Shown here one piece after another: positions 16,492 to 24,392 of a stretch of 37,433 nucleotides of DNA. The DNA comes from an uncultured beta proteobacterium (GTDB taxonomy: Bacteria > Pseudomonadota > Gammaproteobacteria > Burkholderiales > Burkholderiaceae_C). How positions within the stretch are numbered: the stretch's first letter is position 1; each line of letters begins with the position of its first letter. Location: assembly GCA_903906695.1 (NCBI GenBank), contig CAIVLG010000266.1:1-37433 (forward strand), in the 5' to 3' direction. Both the position numbers and the translations under genes were made by a program. The notes beneath the pieces were generated by a model. The model saw nothing but the letters and a program-made list of their open reading frames with translations. It searched no databases and had not been told where the DNA came from.

Positions 16492-17892
16492 CTATGCCAG
16501 CCAACCCTTGGTCTTGACATCTTGGTAGGTCAAGTCAAGGCAGTAGAGGATCAAGGAAACCATTTCATCGATTTGGATGTGCGTCATGGTGAGAGGCGGC
16601 GCGATGATCATACGATCACCCACGGCACGCATGATCAGACCGTTGCGCAAACAATGCCCGCGGCAGATCATGCCCACCGACAGACCCTCGGCAAAGGGTT
16701 CGCTGCGTTCCTTGTTCCTAAGCAGAATGATCCCTGCCATGAAGCCGCAGCTCTCAGCCGACCCGACCAGCGGATGACGGCTGATGTCCTCGAAGCACCG
16801 TGCCAGATAGGGACCCACTTCGTTACCTACCCGTTGCGGTAGCCGCTCGCGTTCCATGATATCCAGATTGGCCAATGCAACGGCACAGGCCACTGGATGC
16901 CCGCTGTAGGTATAGCCATGGTTGAATTCGCCGCCTTTCTCGATCAGCACTTTGGCCACCCGGTCTCCCACCATCACCCCGCCCAGCGGAATGTAGCCGC
17001 TGGTGACGGCCTTGGCAAAAGTCACCAGATCGGGTTTATAGCCAAACTTTTCATATCCAAACCAGTTTCCTAGTCGGCCGAAAGCGCAGATCACCTCGTC
17101 GCTGATCAGCAATATTCCATATTTGTCAACGATCCGCTGGATCTCCGGCCAATAAGTGGCGGGGGGGATGATCACGCCACCGGCGCCCTGAATTGGCTCA
17201 GCGATGAAAGCCGCCACATTCCCGGCACCAACTTGGAGAATTTTGCTTTCCAGCCAGCCAGCGGCGCGCGAGCCAAACTCAAGCGCACTTTCGCCGGGCA
17301 GGCCGTTTTCAAAATAATAAGGCTGCCCGATATGAGTGATGTTGGGAATCGGTAAATCGCCCTGGGCATGCATGCCGCTCATGCCACCCAGAGATGCGCC
17401 AGCCATGGTACTGCCGTGGTAGGAATTGAGTCGGCTGATGATCACCTTGCGCTGCGGTTGCCCAAGCAAATCCCAATAGCGACGCGCCATGCGCACATTG
17501 GAATCGTTGCTCTCACTGCCGCTGGAGGAGTAGAAAACATGCTGGAAGCTGCGCTCGCCAACATTCGGTGCAAGCTCTGCCAGCTTGGCGGCGAGTTGCA
17601 CCGCCGGCACATTGGTGGTTTGAAAAAAACTGTTGTAGTAGGCAAGTGTCATCATTTGATGATGAGCTGCATCGGCCAGCTCTTTGCGTCCGTAGCCGAC
17701 GTTGACGCACCACAAGCCACTCATGGCATCAAGGAATCTGTTTCCTTCGGAATCCCAGACATAGATATCCTCGGCCCGGGTCATCACACGTGCCCCTCGC
17801 GAAGCCAGATCCCTGAAATCGGTGAACGGATGCAAAAAATGCGCACTGTCCAGCGCCTGGATTTGTGCTGTGTCGATCGGTTTCATGATCAT
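16492..17892 (-). CDS. spuC: Putrescine/polyamine--pyruvate aminotransferase (SpuC-like, PLP class III)
   Basis: Class III omega-aminotransferase, about 466 residues, which in Pseudomonas moves the amino group of putrescine (or acts on related omega-amines) to pyruvate to give 4-aminobutanal. PLP-binding features are SSGSESNDSNVRMARRYW (phosphate cup), the YHGS motif, LLISDEVICAFGRLG (the aspartate contacting the pyridine nitrogen) and the Schiff-base lysine in TFAKAVTSGYIPLGGV (about K294). The start at 17892 is chosen because AGGA lies 8 bases upstream; the ATG three codons earlier overlaps that site. It starts 34 bases after the glutamine-synthetase-like gene and is followed by the PotF-like gene, so its product probably acts on amines brought in by that importer. 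Related beta-alanine or taurine aminotransferases are alternatives. Confidence 0.9.
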   Translation of the reverse strand: MIMKPIDTAQIQALDSAHFLHPFTDFRDLASRGARVMTRAEDIYVWDSEGNRFLDAMSGLWCVNVGYGRKELADAAHHQMMTLAYYNSFFQTTNVPAVQLAAKLAELAPNVGERSFQHVFYSSSGSESNDSNVRMARRYWDLLGQPQRKVIISRLNSYHGSTMAGASLGGMSGMHAQGDLPIPNITHIGQPYYFENGLPGESALEFGSRAAGWLESKILQVGAGNVAAFIAEPIQGAGGVIIPPATYWPEIQRIVDKYGILLISDEVICAFGRLGNWFGYEKFGYKPDLVTFAKAVTSGYIPLGGVMVGDRVAKVLIEKGGEFNHGYTYSGHPVACAVALANLDIMERERLPQRVGNEVGPYLARCFEDISRHPLVGSAESCGFMAGIILLRNKERSEPFAEGLSVGMICRGHCLRNGLIMRAVGDRMIIAPPLTMTHIQIDEMVSLILYCLDLTYQDVKTKGWLA

Positions 17893-17926
17893 GCTTTCCA
17901 TCCTTCAAATCGACAAGACAACAATG

Positions 17927-19294
17927 TCAGACATGAAGCAACAGATGTTCACGCTCCCAGGGTGAAATCACCTTCATGAATTCATCGAATTCGAGCTCCT
18001 TGATTTCCGAATAGACAGTGATGAACTCCTTGCCCAGAACCTCGTGCAAGTCCGACTCCCGGCGCAACCAGTCCAGCGCTTCACCCAGACTGCGCGGCAG
18101 CGAATGGGGCGCCAGGTAGGCATCACCGCGCATTTCAGCCTTTGGTTTAATCTTGTTCTTGATGCCCAGATAACCGCAGGCCAGCGTCATCGCCATCGCC
18201 ACGTAGGGGTTGGCGTCAGCGCCGATCACGCGGTTCTCGACGCGCCGCGCGGCTGGTTCCGAAATGGGAGAACGGATGCCCACAGTGCGGTTGTCGTAGC
18301 CCCATTCGATATTGATCGGCGCGGCCGTATTGCGCGACAAGCGCCGGTAGCTGTTCACGTAAGGTGCGACCAGCACCATGGCCGCCGGTATGTAGCGCTG
18401 CAACCCCCCGATATAGTGCATGAAGGTCTCGGAAGGCGAGCCATCTTCGTTGCTGAACACGTTCCTGCCACTGGCCAAATCGAGCAGGCTCTGGTGCACA
18501 TGCATCGCGCTGCCGGGTTCTACGGCAATTGGTTTGGCCATGAACGTCGCGTACATGTCGTGGCGCAAGGCTGCTTCCCGCACGGTGCGCTTGAAGAAGA
18601 AGACTTCGTCGGCCAGACCGAGCGGCTCGGCATGGAAGAAATTGATCTCCATCTGGCCGGCACCGACCTCATGGATCAGGGTATCGACATTGAGCTCCAT
18701 TTTGTCGCAGTAGTCGTAGATTTCTTCGAACAACGGGTCGAACTCGTTGACCGCGTCGATGCTGTAGGCTTGGCGCGAGGTCTCGGCGCGCCCGCTGCGC
18801 CCGACCGGCGGCCGCAGCAAAGTGTTGGGGTCGGTATTGCGCGCCGTCAGGTAGAACTCGATTTCGGGCGCGACAATCGGCTGCAGTGCCTCGGCCGCAA
18901 AGAGGTCGCAAACGCGGCGCAGCACGGTGCGGGGCGCAAACGGGACCAGACTGCCATGATGATCGAAACAGTCGTGGATAACCTGCGCCGTCGGATCAGT
19001 CGCCCAGGGGACAATGCGCACGGTTGACGGGTCGGGACGCAATTGCATGTCCTTGTCGGTCGGGTCGATAACGTCGTAATAGGGACCGCTTTCCGGAAAT
19101 TCACCGGTCACCCCCATCGCCACGATCGCTTGCGGCAATCGCATGCCGCGGTCTTCAGTAAACTTGGCGCGCGGCAGGATCTTGCCACGCGCCACACCGG
19201 TCAAGTCGGGCACCAGACACTCGACCTCGGTGACCCGGCGCTCGTTGAGCCACTGTTCCAGATCGTTGAAGTTCATCGTCTTCTTGTCATTCAT
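17927..19294 (-). CDS. puuA: Gamma-glutamylpolyamine synthetase (PuuA-like glutamine synthetase)
   Basis: Glutamine-synthetase-fold ligase, 455 residues, which in the Puu pathway joins glutamate to putrescine at the expense of ATP. The ATG at 19294 (MNDKKTMNFNDLEQW) has AGGAG 6 bases upstream. The N-terminal beta-grasp part has VECLVPDLTGVARGKILP, where a true GlnA would read differently. Catalytic-domain landmarks are APEIEFYL, HEVGAGQMEINF, EPGSAMHVHQSL and NIEWGYDNRTVGIRSP. The EPGSAMHVHQS form is that of PuuA/PauA-type enzymes, and the adenylylation-site region of GlnA is not seen. It is first in the operon with spuC and potFGHI, and a 29-bp element shared with the other importer operon lies about 70 bases upstream. 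The exact amine used is not determined. Confidence 0.88.
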   Translation of the reverse strand: MNDKKTMNFNDLEQWLNERRVTEVECLVPDLTGVARGKILPRAKFTEDRGMRLPQAIVAMGVTGEFPESGPYYDVIDPTDKDMQLRPDPSTVRIVPWATDPTAQVIHDCFDHHGSLVPFAPRTVLRRVCDLFAAEALQPIVAPEIEFYLTARNTDPNTLLRPPVGRSGRAETSRQAYSIDAVNEFDPLFEEIYDYCDKMELNVDTLIHEVGAGQMEINFFHAEPLGLADEVFFFKRTVREAALRHDMYATFMAKPIAVEPGSAMHVHQSLLDLASGRNVFSNEDGSPSETFMHYIGGLQRYIPAAMVLVAPYVNSYRRLSRNTAAPINIEWGYDNRTVGIRSPISEPAARRVENRVIGADANPYVAMAMTLACGYLGIKNKIKPKAEMRGDAYLAPHSLPRSLGEALDWLRRESDLHEVLGKEFITVYSEIKELEFDEFMKVISPWEREHLLLHV

Positions 19295-19332
19295 AGGCTG
19301 CTCCTGGCTGCAATCCGCAGCGCCTCCAGCTT

Positions 19333-19361
19333 CATTGTGCATGGACAATTGGCTCACAATG
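19333..19361. promoter_or_regulatory. Inverted repeats in the puuA-like leader
   Basis: CATTGTG (19333-19339) and CACAATG (19355-19361) form an inverted repeat with centres 22 bp apart. Inside it ATTGT-N6-ACAAT (19334-19349) forms a second, tighter dyad. It lies between the shared 29-bp element and the start codon. The other operon has a similar GTCCAACACAATG stretch after its copy of the element. A regulator site is possible; none can be named. Confidence 0.35.
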
Positions 19362-19365
19362 CAGA

Positions 19366-19394
19366 CCAGTTCAATCAAGTATACGGTGCCACTT
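19366..19394 (-). promoter_or_regulatory. 29-bp conserved element upstream of the puuA-spuC-potFGHI operon (copy 1)
   Basis: Read on the plus strand it begins CCAGTT; after one variable base follows AATCAAGTNNACGGTRCC and then ACTT. It matches 24351-24379 at 25 of 29 positions, while the surrounding bases are mostly unrelated. It ends 72 bases from the puuA-like start. Such conservation at the same place before two functionally linked operons indicates a shared operator or activator site. The remaining 19395-19527 holds nothing recognisable. Confidence 0.7.
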
Positions 19395-19527
19395 CATGCT
19401 CTCGGAACTGCTGCTACCTGAAATTTCACGCCTGAACCTGCTTGACACGCTGCCGCTGCGGCCCGCTACTGGCCGCAGCCGTTTCCCAGACGCTGAAGCG
19501 AATAATGATGCCAACCAGAAACTCACC

Positions 19528-20457
19528 TCAAGCTCTGGGGCCTGAGCGCCCTTGGCTTTCACGCCACAGACGCTCAGACTGTGCCGCAGCAGACAAGGTC
19601 AGTCGATGCAATGCAACCAGACCTGGCGCATCGAGATGTTCACCGATGTAGCCCCCGGCAAGCGCAAAAGCCACAGGCAAGCGCCGTTGCCGACACCAGT
19701 CGAAAACAAGTCTTTCGCGCGAGCCCAGCATGGCTCCGGTGATGCCGCGCAGTGCCCCGTCAGAGCTTCCTTCAAACGGATCCATGCCTGCGTTGTACAG
19801 ACACAGGTCAAAGCCCGGTCCGCTGCGCAACAGTTCCTCCAATCGGGTCTGGATACTGTCAAGGTAAGACTCACTGTCGGGCACAAGATGCATTTGGACC
19901 CGATCGCCGCTCTCGTAGCAGTCATAACCGTCAACCGAAATATCAAGCTGCCAAATGCGGGAATCTTCGCCGATCAGTGACGCCGTGCCTCCGCCACAAT
20001 GTGCATCAAGATCCAGAATGAGCACCGACCCGGCGCCGACTTCCAGCGCCTGCTGCGCCGCAATCACCAATCCGTTGAAAGTGCAATAGCCAGCGCCAGC
20101 ACTGCGCCGTGCATGGTGCAGACCGCTTGAGAGCGAACCCGCGACACCGTGCCTCAGCGCATCCAGCGCCGCCGCCACCATGCCACCATTCGAAGCCAGC
20201 ACCATCGGCCAAAGACCTGCGTCCCAGCTGAACCCCTGTGACTGGGCAAGTTCGAGCGGCAATCCGGACTGGACCGCCATGAGGTATCGGGCGTCGTGCA
20301 CCCGCTCCAATTGTTCCCAGGTCAACGGATCTGGCGGCAACAGCTTCAGATTGTGGATCGGTTCAACGCCCAGCGATTCCGCAACCCAACTCGCTTTGCG
20401 TGTCGTTTCGAAGGCGTACCCCGACCCGGCATAGTCGGGGCTGTAGAAGACGTTCAT
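19528..20457 (-). CDS. Histone-deacetylase-family amidohydrolase, probable acetylpolyamine deacetylase
   Basis: Arginase/HDAC-fold zinc hydrolase, 309 residues. Active-site elements are in order: GLHHARRSAGAGYCTFN (tandem histidines, about H114/H115), LDLDAHCGGGTAS (zinc ligands D151 and H153), YNAGMDPFE (zinc ligand D226) and AGGYIGEH (transition-state tyrosine Y270). Catalysis should therefore be possible. Bacterial members deacetylate acetylpolyamines, acetoin-related compounds or other amides. Here the gene is last in an operon with a polyamine importer, and its ATG overlaps the permease stop (ATGA). Acetylputrescine, acetylcadaverine or acetylspermidine are thus the likeliest substrates. 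Characterised acetylpolyamine amidohydrolases are about 340 residues; this one is shorter, so some substrate loops may differ. A different amide substrate cannot be excluded. Confidence 0.85.
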   Translation of the reverse strand: MNVFYSPDYAGSGYAFETTRKASWVAESLGVEPIHNLKLLPPDPLTWEQLERVHDARYLMAVQSGLPLELAQSQGFSWDAGLWPMVLASNGGMVAAALDALRHGVAGSLSSGLHHARRSAGAGYCTFNGLVIAAQQALEVGAGSVLILDLDAHCGGGTASLIGEDSRIWQLDISVDGYDCYESGDRVQMHLVPDSESYLDSIQTRLEELLRSGPGFDLCLYNAGMDPFEGSSDGALRGITGAMLGSRERLVFDWCRQRRLPVAFALAGGYIGEHLDAPGLVALHRLTLSAAAQSERLWRESQGRSGPRA

Positions 20458-21260
20458 TGCCGTCTTGCCGATTCATTGACCCGACGCAGCACCAGGAAGG
20501 CCAGCGTGATGAAGACAATAGAGACCAGCAAGAATACTGTCGACAAAGCGTTGACTTCGGGCGTGATGCCGGTCCGGATCATGCCGAAGATGTAGACCGG
20601 AAGCGTTGTCGATCCCGGCCCGGCCACAAAATAGGTGATCACAAAATCTCCAAGTGAGCTGATGAATGCCAGCAAGGCACCGGCAACTATTCCAGGCATC
20701 AGCAGGGGCAATTCAATGCGCACAAAACGCTGCCAGGGTGCCGCGTAGAGATCGCTGGCGGCCTCGATCAAAGCCGGATCCAGACCGGCCAGCCGCGCCC
20801 GGATCGGATAGTAGGCAAAAGGAAGACAAAAGACCGTATGGGCCAGAATCACCGATAGCAGGCCCAGCGGCATTCCCGACAGCACAAACAGCATCAGCAA
20901 CGCAACCGCCGTGACGATCTCCGGCACCAGCAAGGGCAGGCTCAGCACCCCTTCCACAGCGCCGCGGTGAACCGCATCAGTGCGGACCAAGCCCAGCGCC
21001 GCGGCGGTGGCGGCGACGGCCGCCAGCGCCGTTGCAACGCTGGCCACAATCAGCGAATTCTTAGCCGCCCGCAGGATGCTGGTGTTATCGAAAACGGCAA
21101 GGTACCACTTGATGCTGAAACCACTCCAGATCGTCATCAGATCGTTCTGATTGAACGACAGCACCACCAACGTCGCAATCGGCAGGTACAAAAAAAGTAG
21201 CGCCAGCGTAGCAATCCAGGCATTGCCTGGGCTGCTGAGCAGGTTTCGTTCGCTCGTCAC
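20454..21260 (-). CDS. Polyamine ABC transporter permease (PotC/PotI-like), second system
   Basis: Inner-membrane subunit, 268 residues, with about six helices beginning WIATLALLFLYLPIATLVVL. Family landmarks are LSFNQNDLMTIWSGFSIKWY, the EAA coupling loop LIEAASDLYAAPWQRFVRIE and SLGDFVITYFVAGPGSTTLP. The start is a GTG at 21260 whose bases overlap the stop of the preceding permease (GTGA), with GGAG 8 bases upstream. A longer reading to 21533 would only run antiparallel-free through the partner gene in another frame and is rejected. Its stop overlaps the start of the HDAC-fold gene. This continuous overlap chain implies equal, coupled production of importer subunits and the hydrolase. Confidence 0.92.
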   Translation of the reverse strand: MTSERNLLSSPGNAWIATLALLFLYLPIATLVVLSFNQNDLMTIWSGFSIKWYLAVFDNTSILRAAKNSLIVASVATALAAVAATAAALGLVRTDAVHRGAVEGVLSLPLLVPEIVTAVALLMLFVLSGMPLGLLSVILAHTVFCLPFAYYPIRARLAGLDPALIEAASDLYAAPWQRFVRIELPLLMPGIVAGALLAFISSLGDFVITYFVAGPGSTTLPVYIFGMIRTGITPEVNALSTVFLLVSIVFITLAFLVLRRVNESARRQ

Positions 21261-22141
21261 GCGAAGCGCTCCATGCGCCGTTTGATGAGTCTGGACAGCA
21301 CGAGCATCAGCAAAAGAACCAGCAGCAGTGTCAATGCCAGCGCGGCGCCGAACGGCCAGTTGCGGGAAGCACCAAACTGGGCCTGTACAAGATTGCCGAT
21401 CATCATCGACTTGCCACCGCCCAGCAACTCGGGGCTGACATAGGCACCCAGGCAGGGCACGAACACAAGAATGACCCCGGCCAGAATTCCCGGCATCGCC
21501 AGCGGCAGGACGACCCGACGGAGCACTCGCCATCGATCGGCGCCAAGGTCGAAGGCGGCTTCGATCAGGCGTTTGTCAATCCGCTCCAGCGCCACATAGG
21601 TCGGCAGGATCATGAAAGGCAGGAATGAGTAGGTCAAGCCGATGCCGGTCGCCAGCGGCGTGTAAAGGATATCAAGCGACTGAACCATCAGACCCAGCCA
21701 TTGCAGGGTTTGATCGAGCGTGCCGCCGTTGCGCAAGATCAGGATCCAGGCAAAATTGCGCACCAGCAGATTGGTCCAGAACGGAACCGTCACCAAGAAC
21801 AGGATCAGGGCTGCGCGCCCGCGGCTGAGCGTGGTCATGTAGAGCGCCGTCGGCAAACTGATCACGAAGGTCAGGACGGTCGTGACAGCAGCCAGGCGAA
21901 AGGACCGGGCAAAGATCGCGATGTAATCGCTGTTGAAGGCAATCGCACCGGCCAGATCGCGTTCGAACAGAAGCTTCACGTAGGCGACGCCGGTGTGACT
22001 GTCCCACAGCACGCCGCCAAAGGGAGCCCGCTCAAGCGTCGACACGTAGAGCATCAGCAGCAATGGAAGGACCATGAAGAGCACCAGATAGAGCGCCGCC
22101 GGCGCGGTCAGCGCGAAATTTTTGGCGCGTACCGCATTCAT
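21257..22141 (-). CDS. Polyamine ABC transporter permease (PotB/PotH-like), second system
   Basis: Inner-membrane subunit, 294 residues, with six predicted helices, the first near [20 protein letters not shown]. The long periplasmic segment after helix 1, the EAA motif region [20 protein letters not shown] and [20 protein letters not shown] mark it as PotB/PotH type. The start ATG at 22141 overlaps the stop of the ATPase gene (ATGA), and its stop overlaps the GTG start of the next permease. It differs clearly in sequence from the other PotH-like protein at 13148-14074, so the two systems are not a recent tandem duplication. Confidence 0.92.
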   Translation of the reverse strand: MNAVRAKNFALTAPAALYLVLFMVLPLLLMLYVSTLERAPFGGVLWDSHTGVAYVKLLFERDLAGAIAFNSDYIAIFARSFRLAAVTTVLTFVISLPTALYMTTLSRGRAALILFLVTVPFWTNLLVRNFAWILILRNGGTLDQTLQWLGLMVQSLDILYTPLATGIGLTYSFLPFMILPTYVALERIDKRLIEAAFDLGADRWRVLRRVVLPLAMPGILAGVILVFVPCLGAYVSPELLGGGKSMMIGNLVQAQFGASRNWPFGAALALTLLLVLLLMLVLSRLIKRRMERFA

Positions 22142-23223
22142 GCCGGGAACGCTCGAAGTGCGGCACCCTCAATGTCGAAGCCCACGCCCGTCGCATCGAA
22201 CCGCGCCAGATCGGCAGCTCCGCTCAGACGCACACGCAAGGGTGTTGCGTCGGTCAGCCTGGCGTGAAGCATCAGATCGCTGCCGCTGTAAATCGCTTCA
22301 GGCACCTCACCACGCAGCAGCGCACCGGCAGGCGGTGCCAGCGTCACGCGCTCCGGCCTTACCACAAGAATCGCATTGCCACCGGGCAAGATGCCATTGG
22401 CATCGTCCAGGGTCAGTATCGCGCTTGCAGCCGCACAGCAGGTCAATTGGAAACGCCCGGCGCGATCGATTCGTTCGACGCACAAGGCCGGCAGGAAATT
22501 GGCCTCACCGACAAATTCCGCGACAAAGAGATTGGCTGGGCGCTCGTAGATGTCGCCCGGCCGTCCGACCTGCATGATCTGTCCGTCGCGCATCACGGCA
22601 ATCCGGTCCGACATACCCAGCGCTTCTTCCTGATCGTGCGTTACAAAAACAAAAGTGATGCCGGTGGCGGCCTGCAGGCGTTTGAGCTCGACCTGCATCT
22701 CCTTGCGCAACTTCAGGTCGAGCGCGGAAAGCGGTTCGTCCAGCAGCAGCACTTTTGGTTCGGGTGCCAGCGCGCGACCAAGCGCAACGCGCTGCTGCTG
22801 ACCACCGGAGAGTTGCGCCGGGCGGCGTTCATCCAGTCCGTCAAGACGCAACAGATGAACCACCTCGGCAACACGCGATCGGATTGCCACCCGAGGGCGG
22901 CCCAACATGTCCAGCGCGAATGCGATGTTTTGCGCCACAGTCATGTGCGGAAACAGCGCATAACTCTGGAATACGGTGTTGACCGGCCGCAGATTTGGTG
23001 GTGTGCGCCCCATGGCAATACCGTCGAGCTCGATGCTGCCCTGGTCCGGACTTTCAAAACCAGCGATCATGCGCAGCAGCGTCGTCTTGCCGCAGCCCGA
23101 CGGGCCCAGCAGCGTGAAAAACTCGTTCTTGAGAATGTCGAGCGAGACGCCGTCCAAGGCAGGATGACTGGCGCCCTGGAAGCTCTTGTAAACGCCTCCA
23201 ACGGTGATTGCGATCTCGCTCAT
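22138..23223 (-). CDS. Polyamine ABC transporter ATP-binding protein (PotA-like), second system
   Basis: Cytoplasmic ATPase of 361 residues. Walker A is [18 protein letters not shown] (about 38-55), Q-loop [10 protein letters not shown], signature [16 protein letters not shown], Walker [15 protein letters not shown] and H-loop [14 protein letters not shown]-terminal TOBE domain ([14 protein letters not shown]) follows, as in PotA/PotG. It lies 7 bases after its binding-protein gene and overlaps the next permease gene by 4 bases. All motifs needed for ATP hydrolysis are present. Gene order binding protein-ATPase-permease-permease is the same as in the other system. Confidence 0.94.
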   Translation of the reverse strand: MSEIAITVGGVYKSFQGASHPALDGVSLDILKNEFFTLLGPSGCGKTTLLRMIAGFESPDQGSIELDGIAMGRTPPNLRPVNTVFQSYALFPHMTVAQNIAFALDMLGRPRVAIRSRVAEVVHLLRLDGLDERRPAQLSGGQQQRVALGRALAPEPKVLLLDEPLSALDLKLRKEMQVELKRLQAATGITFVFVTHDQEEALGMSDRIAVMRDGQIMQVGRPGDIYERPANLFVAEFVGEANFLPALCVERIDRAGRFQLTCCAAASAILTLDDANGILPGGNAILVVRPERVTLAPPAGALLRGEVPEAIYSGSDLMLHARLTDATPLRVRLSGAADLARFDATGVGFDIEGAALRAFPA

Positions 23224-23230
23224 CCGCAGA

Positions 23231-24295
23231 TCATCGATTCAGACGCGTCCAGACCCCATCGCGCAATTCACGCGCTTTGACCGAGCAATCCTTGACCGGG
23301 CGAAAGCGGCTCTTGAGTGCTTCCGGCGGGTTGATCGCGGGACTGGCGGCCAGTGCCGGGTCCATGAAAGCCGCCGAGTCCTTGATGGCGTTGTTGTAGC
23401 CATTGAAGTTAGATGCTTCCGCCGCATTCTTTGGGTCCATCATCCAGTTCATGAAAATCTTGGCGCTATCAGGATTGGATGCCCCCTTGGGGACGACGAA
23501 GTAATCGCTCCAAAGGTTCATACCCTCGACCGGGTAGACGAACACCGCTGTCGCCAGCTTCTGTCCCGACTTGTAGGAAGCGCCATTCCATTGATGGTGC
23601 ATCGTCACTTCGCTGGCCGCCATGCGCCCGATCGTTCCGGTCGAGGAATAGATCTTCACACTCGGCTTCTGCTTGAGCAGCACATCCAGAATGCGCTGTG
23701 CGTCCGCGGGGCTCTCGGTACAGGTGTCTACACCGATGTAATGGGCCGCCGCGGTGTACATCTCGCCCTGATTGGACATGGCTGCGATCTTGCCGGCAAG
23801 CTCGGGACGAGGCTCGAAGAACTCCTTCCAGCTCTCGGTCAACTTGCCACCGGGTACTTTGGCCGAATCGTATGTGAACCCGGTCGAACCCCAGGTGTAG
23901 GGAACAGAATAATCGGCATTGGGATCCGCCGCTGGACGGTTGTGGGGTGCCAACACATTCTTGAAATTCGCCATCTTGGACGCGTCCACCTTGAGCAGCA
24001 GGCCGGACTTGATCATGGTGCTGAGAACCGAATCGCTCGGGATTACGATGTCATAGCCGCCACCGCCGGCCTGCAGTTTGGCCAGCATGGTTTCATTGCT
24101 GTCGTAGACATCAAGGTTGACCTTGATGCCGGTCTCTGTTTCGAACCGCTTGATCAGGTTGGGCGGCACATAGTTGGCCCAGCTGTAAAGAAAGAGTTGC
24201 TTGGTTTGCGCAATGGCGGCGGTCGGCAGGCAGGCTATTGATAGCGTCAGTGTCGTCGCCAGGCGCAGGCAGTTTTTCAGCATTTGCGAATTCAT
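23231..24295 (-). CDS. Polyamine-binding periplasmic protein (PotD/PotF family), second system
   Basis: Periplasmic capture protein of 354 residues. The ATG at 24295 has AAGGAG 7 bases upstream and opens a signal peptide ([22 protein letters not shown]). The mature protein begins [20 protein letters not shown], closer to PotD than to PotF. Other landmarks are [35 protein letters not shown] and [17 protein letters not shown]. Identity with the other binding protein (15281-16411) looks low beyond these motifs, suggesting a different ligand, for example spermidine or an acetylated polyamine given the HDAC-fold gene in the same operon. It heads the importer genes and carries the shared 29-bp element 56 bases upstream. 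Confidence 0.9.
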   Translation of the reverse strand: MNSQMLKNCLRLATTLTLSIACLPTAAIAQTKQLFLYSWANYVPPNLIKRFETETGIKVNLDVYDSNETMLAKLQAGGGGYDIVIPSDSVLSTMIKSGLLLKVDASKMANFKNVLAPHNRPAADPNADYSVPYTWGSTGFTYDSAKVPGGKLTESWKEFFEPRPELAGKIAAMSNQGEMYTAAAHYIGVDTCTESPADAQRILDVLLKQKPSVKIYSSTGTIGRMAASEVTMHHQWNGASYKSGQKLATAVFVYPVEGMNLWSDYFVVPKGASNPDSAKIFMNWMMDPKNAAEASNFNGYNNAIKDSAAFMDPALAASPAINPPEALKSRFRPVKDCSVKARELRDGVWTRLNR

Positions 24296-24350
24296 GAACT
24301 TCTCCTTGTGATTGGTTGCATTGTGTTGGACCGAATGATGCGCGATGGAA

Positions 24351-24379
24351 CCAGTTAAATCAAGTCCACGGTACCACTT
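24351..24379 (-). promoter_or_regulatory. 29-bp conserved element upstream of the second importer operon (copy 2)
   Basis: Partner of 19366-19394. Differences are limited to four positions (24357, 24366, 24367 and 24373). It lies in the 97-base gap between the FAD oxidase stop and the binding-protein start. This argues that the importer has its own promoter and does not depend only on read-through from the agmatinase gene. The spacing does not fit a sigma-54 promoter. Confidence 0.7.
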
Positions 24380-24392
24380 GCTCCGCATGATC

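Noticed and set aside
19366-19394. Sigma-54 promoter in the shared element (TGGCAC...TTG on the minus strand)
   Set aside because: The GG to TTG spacing is two bases too long for the -24/-12 rule, and the second copy reads TGGTAC with the same wrong spacing.
21261-21533. N-terminal extension of the second PotC/PotI-like permease
   Set aside because: It runs through the partner permease gene in another frame; the GTG at 21260 with GGAG upstream is the natural start.
23204-24241. Long plus-strand open frame (345 codons) opposite the second binding protein
   Set aside because: It is the antisense shadow of a well-recognised periplasmic protein; composition is unlike a real protein, and GC-rich codon bias makes such shadows common.
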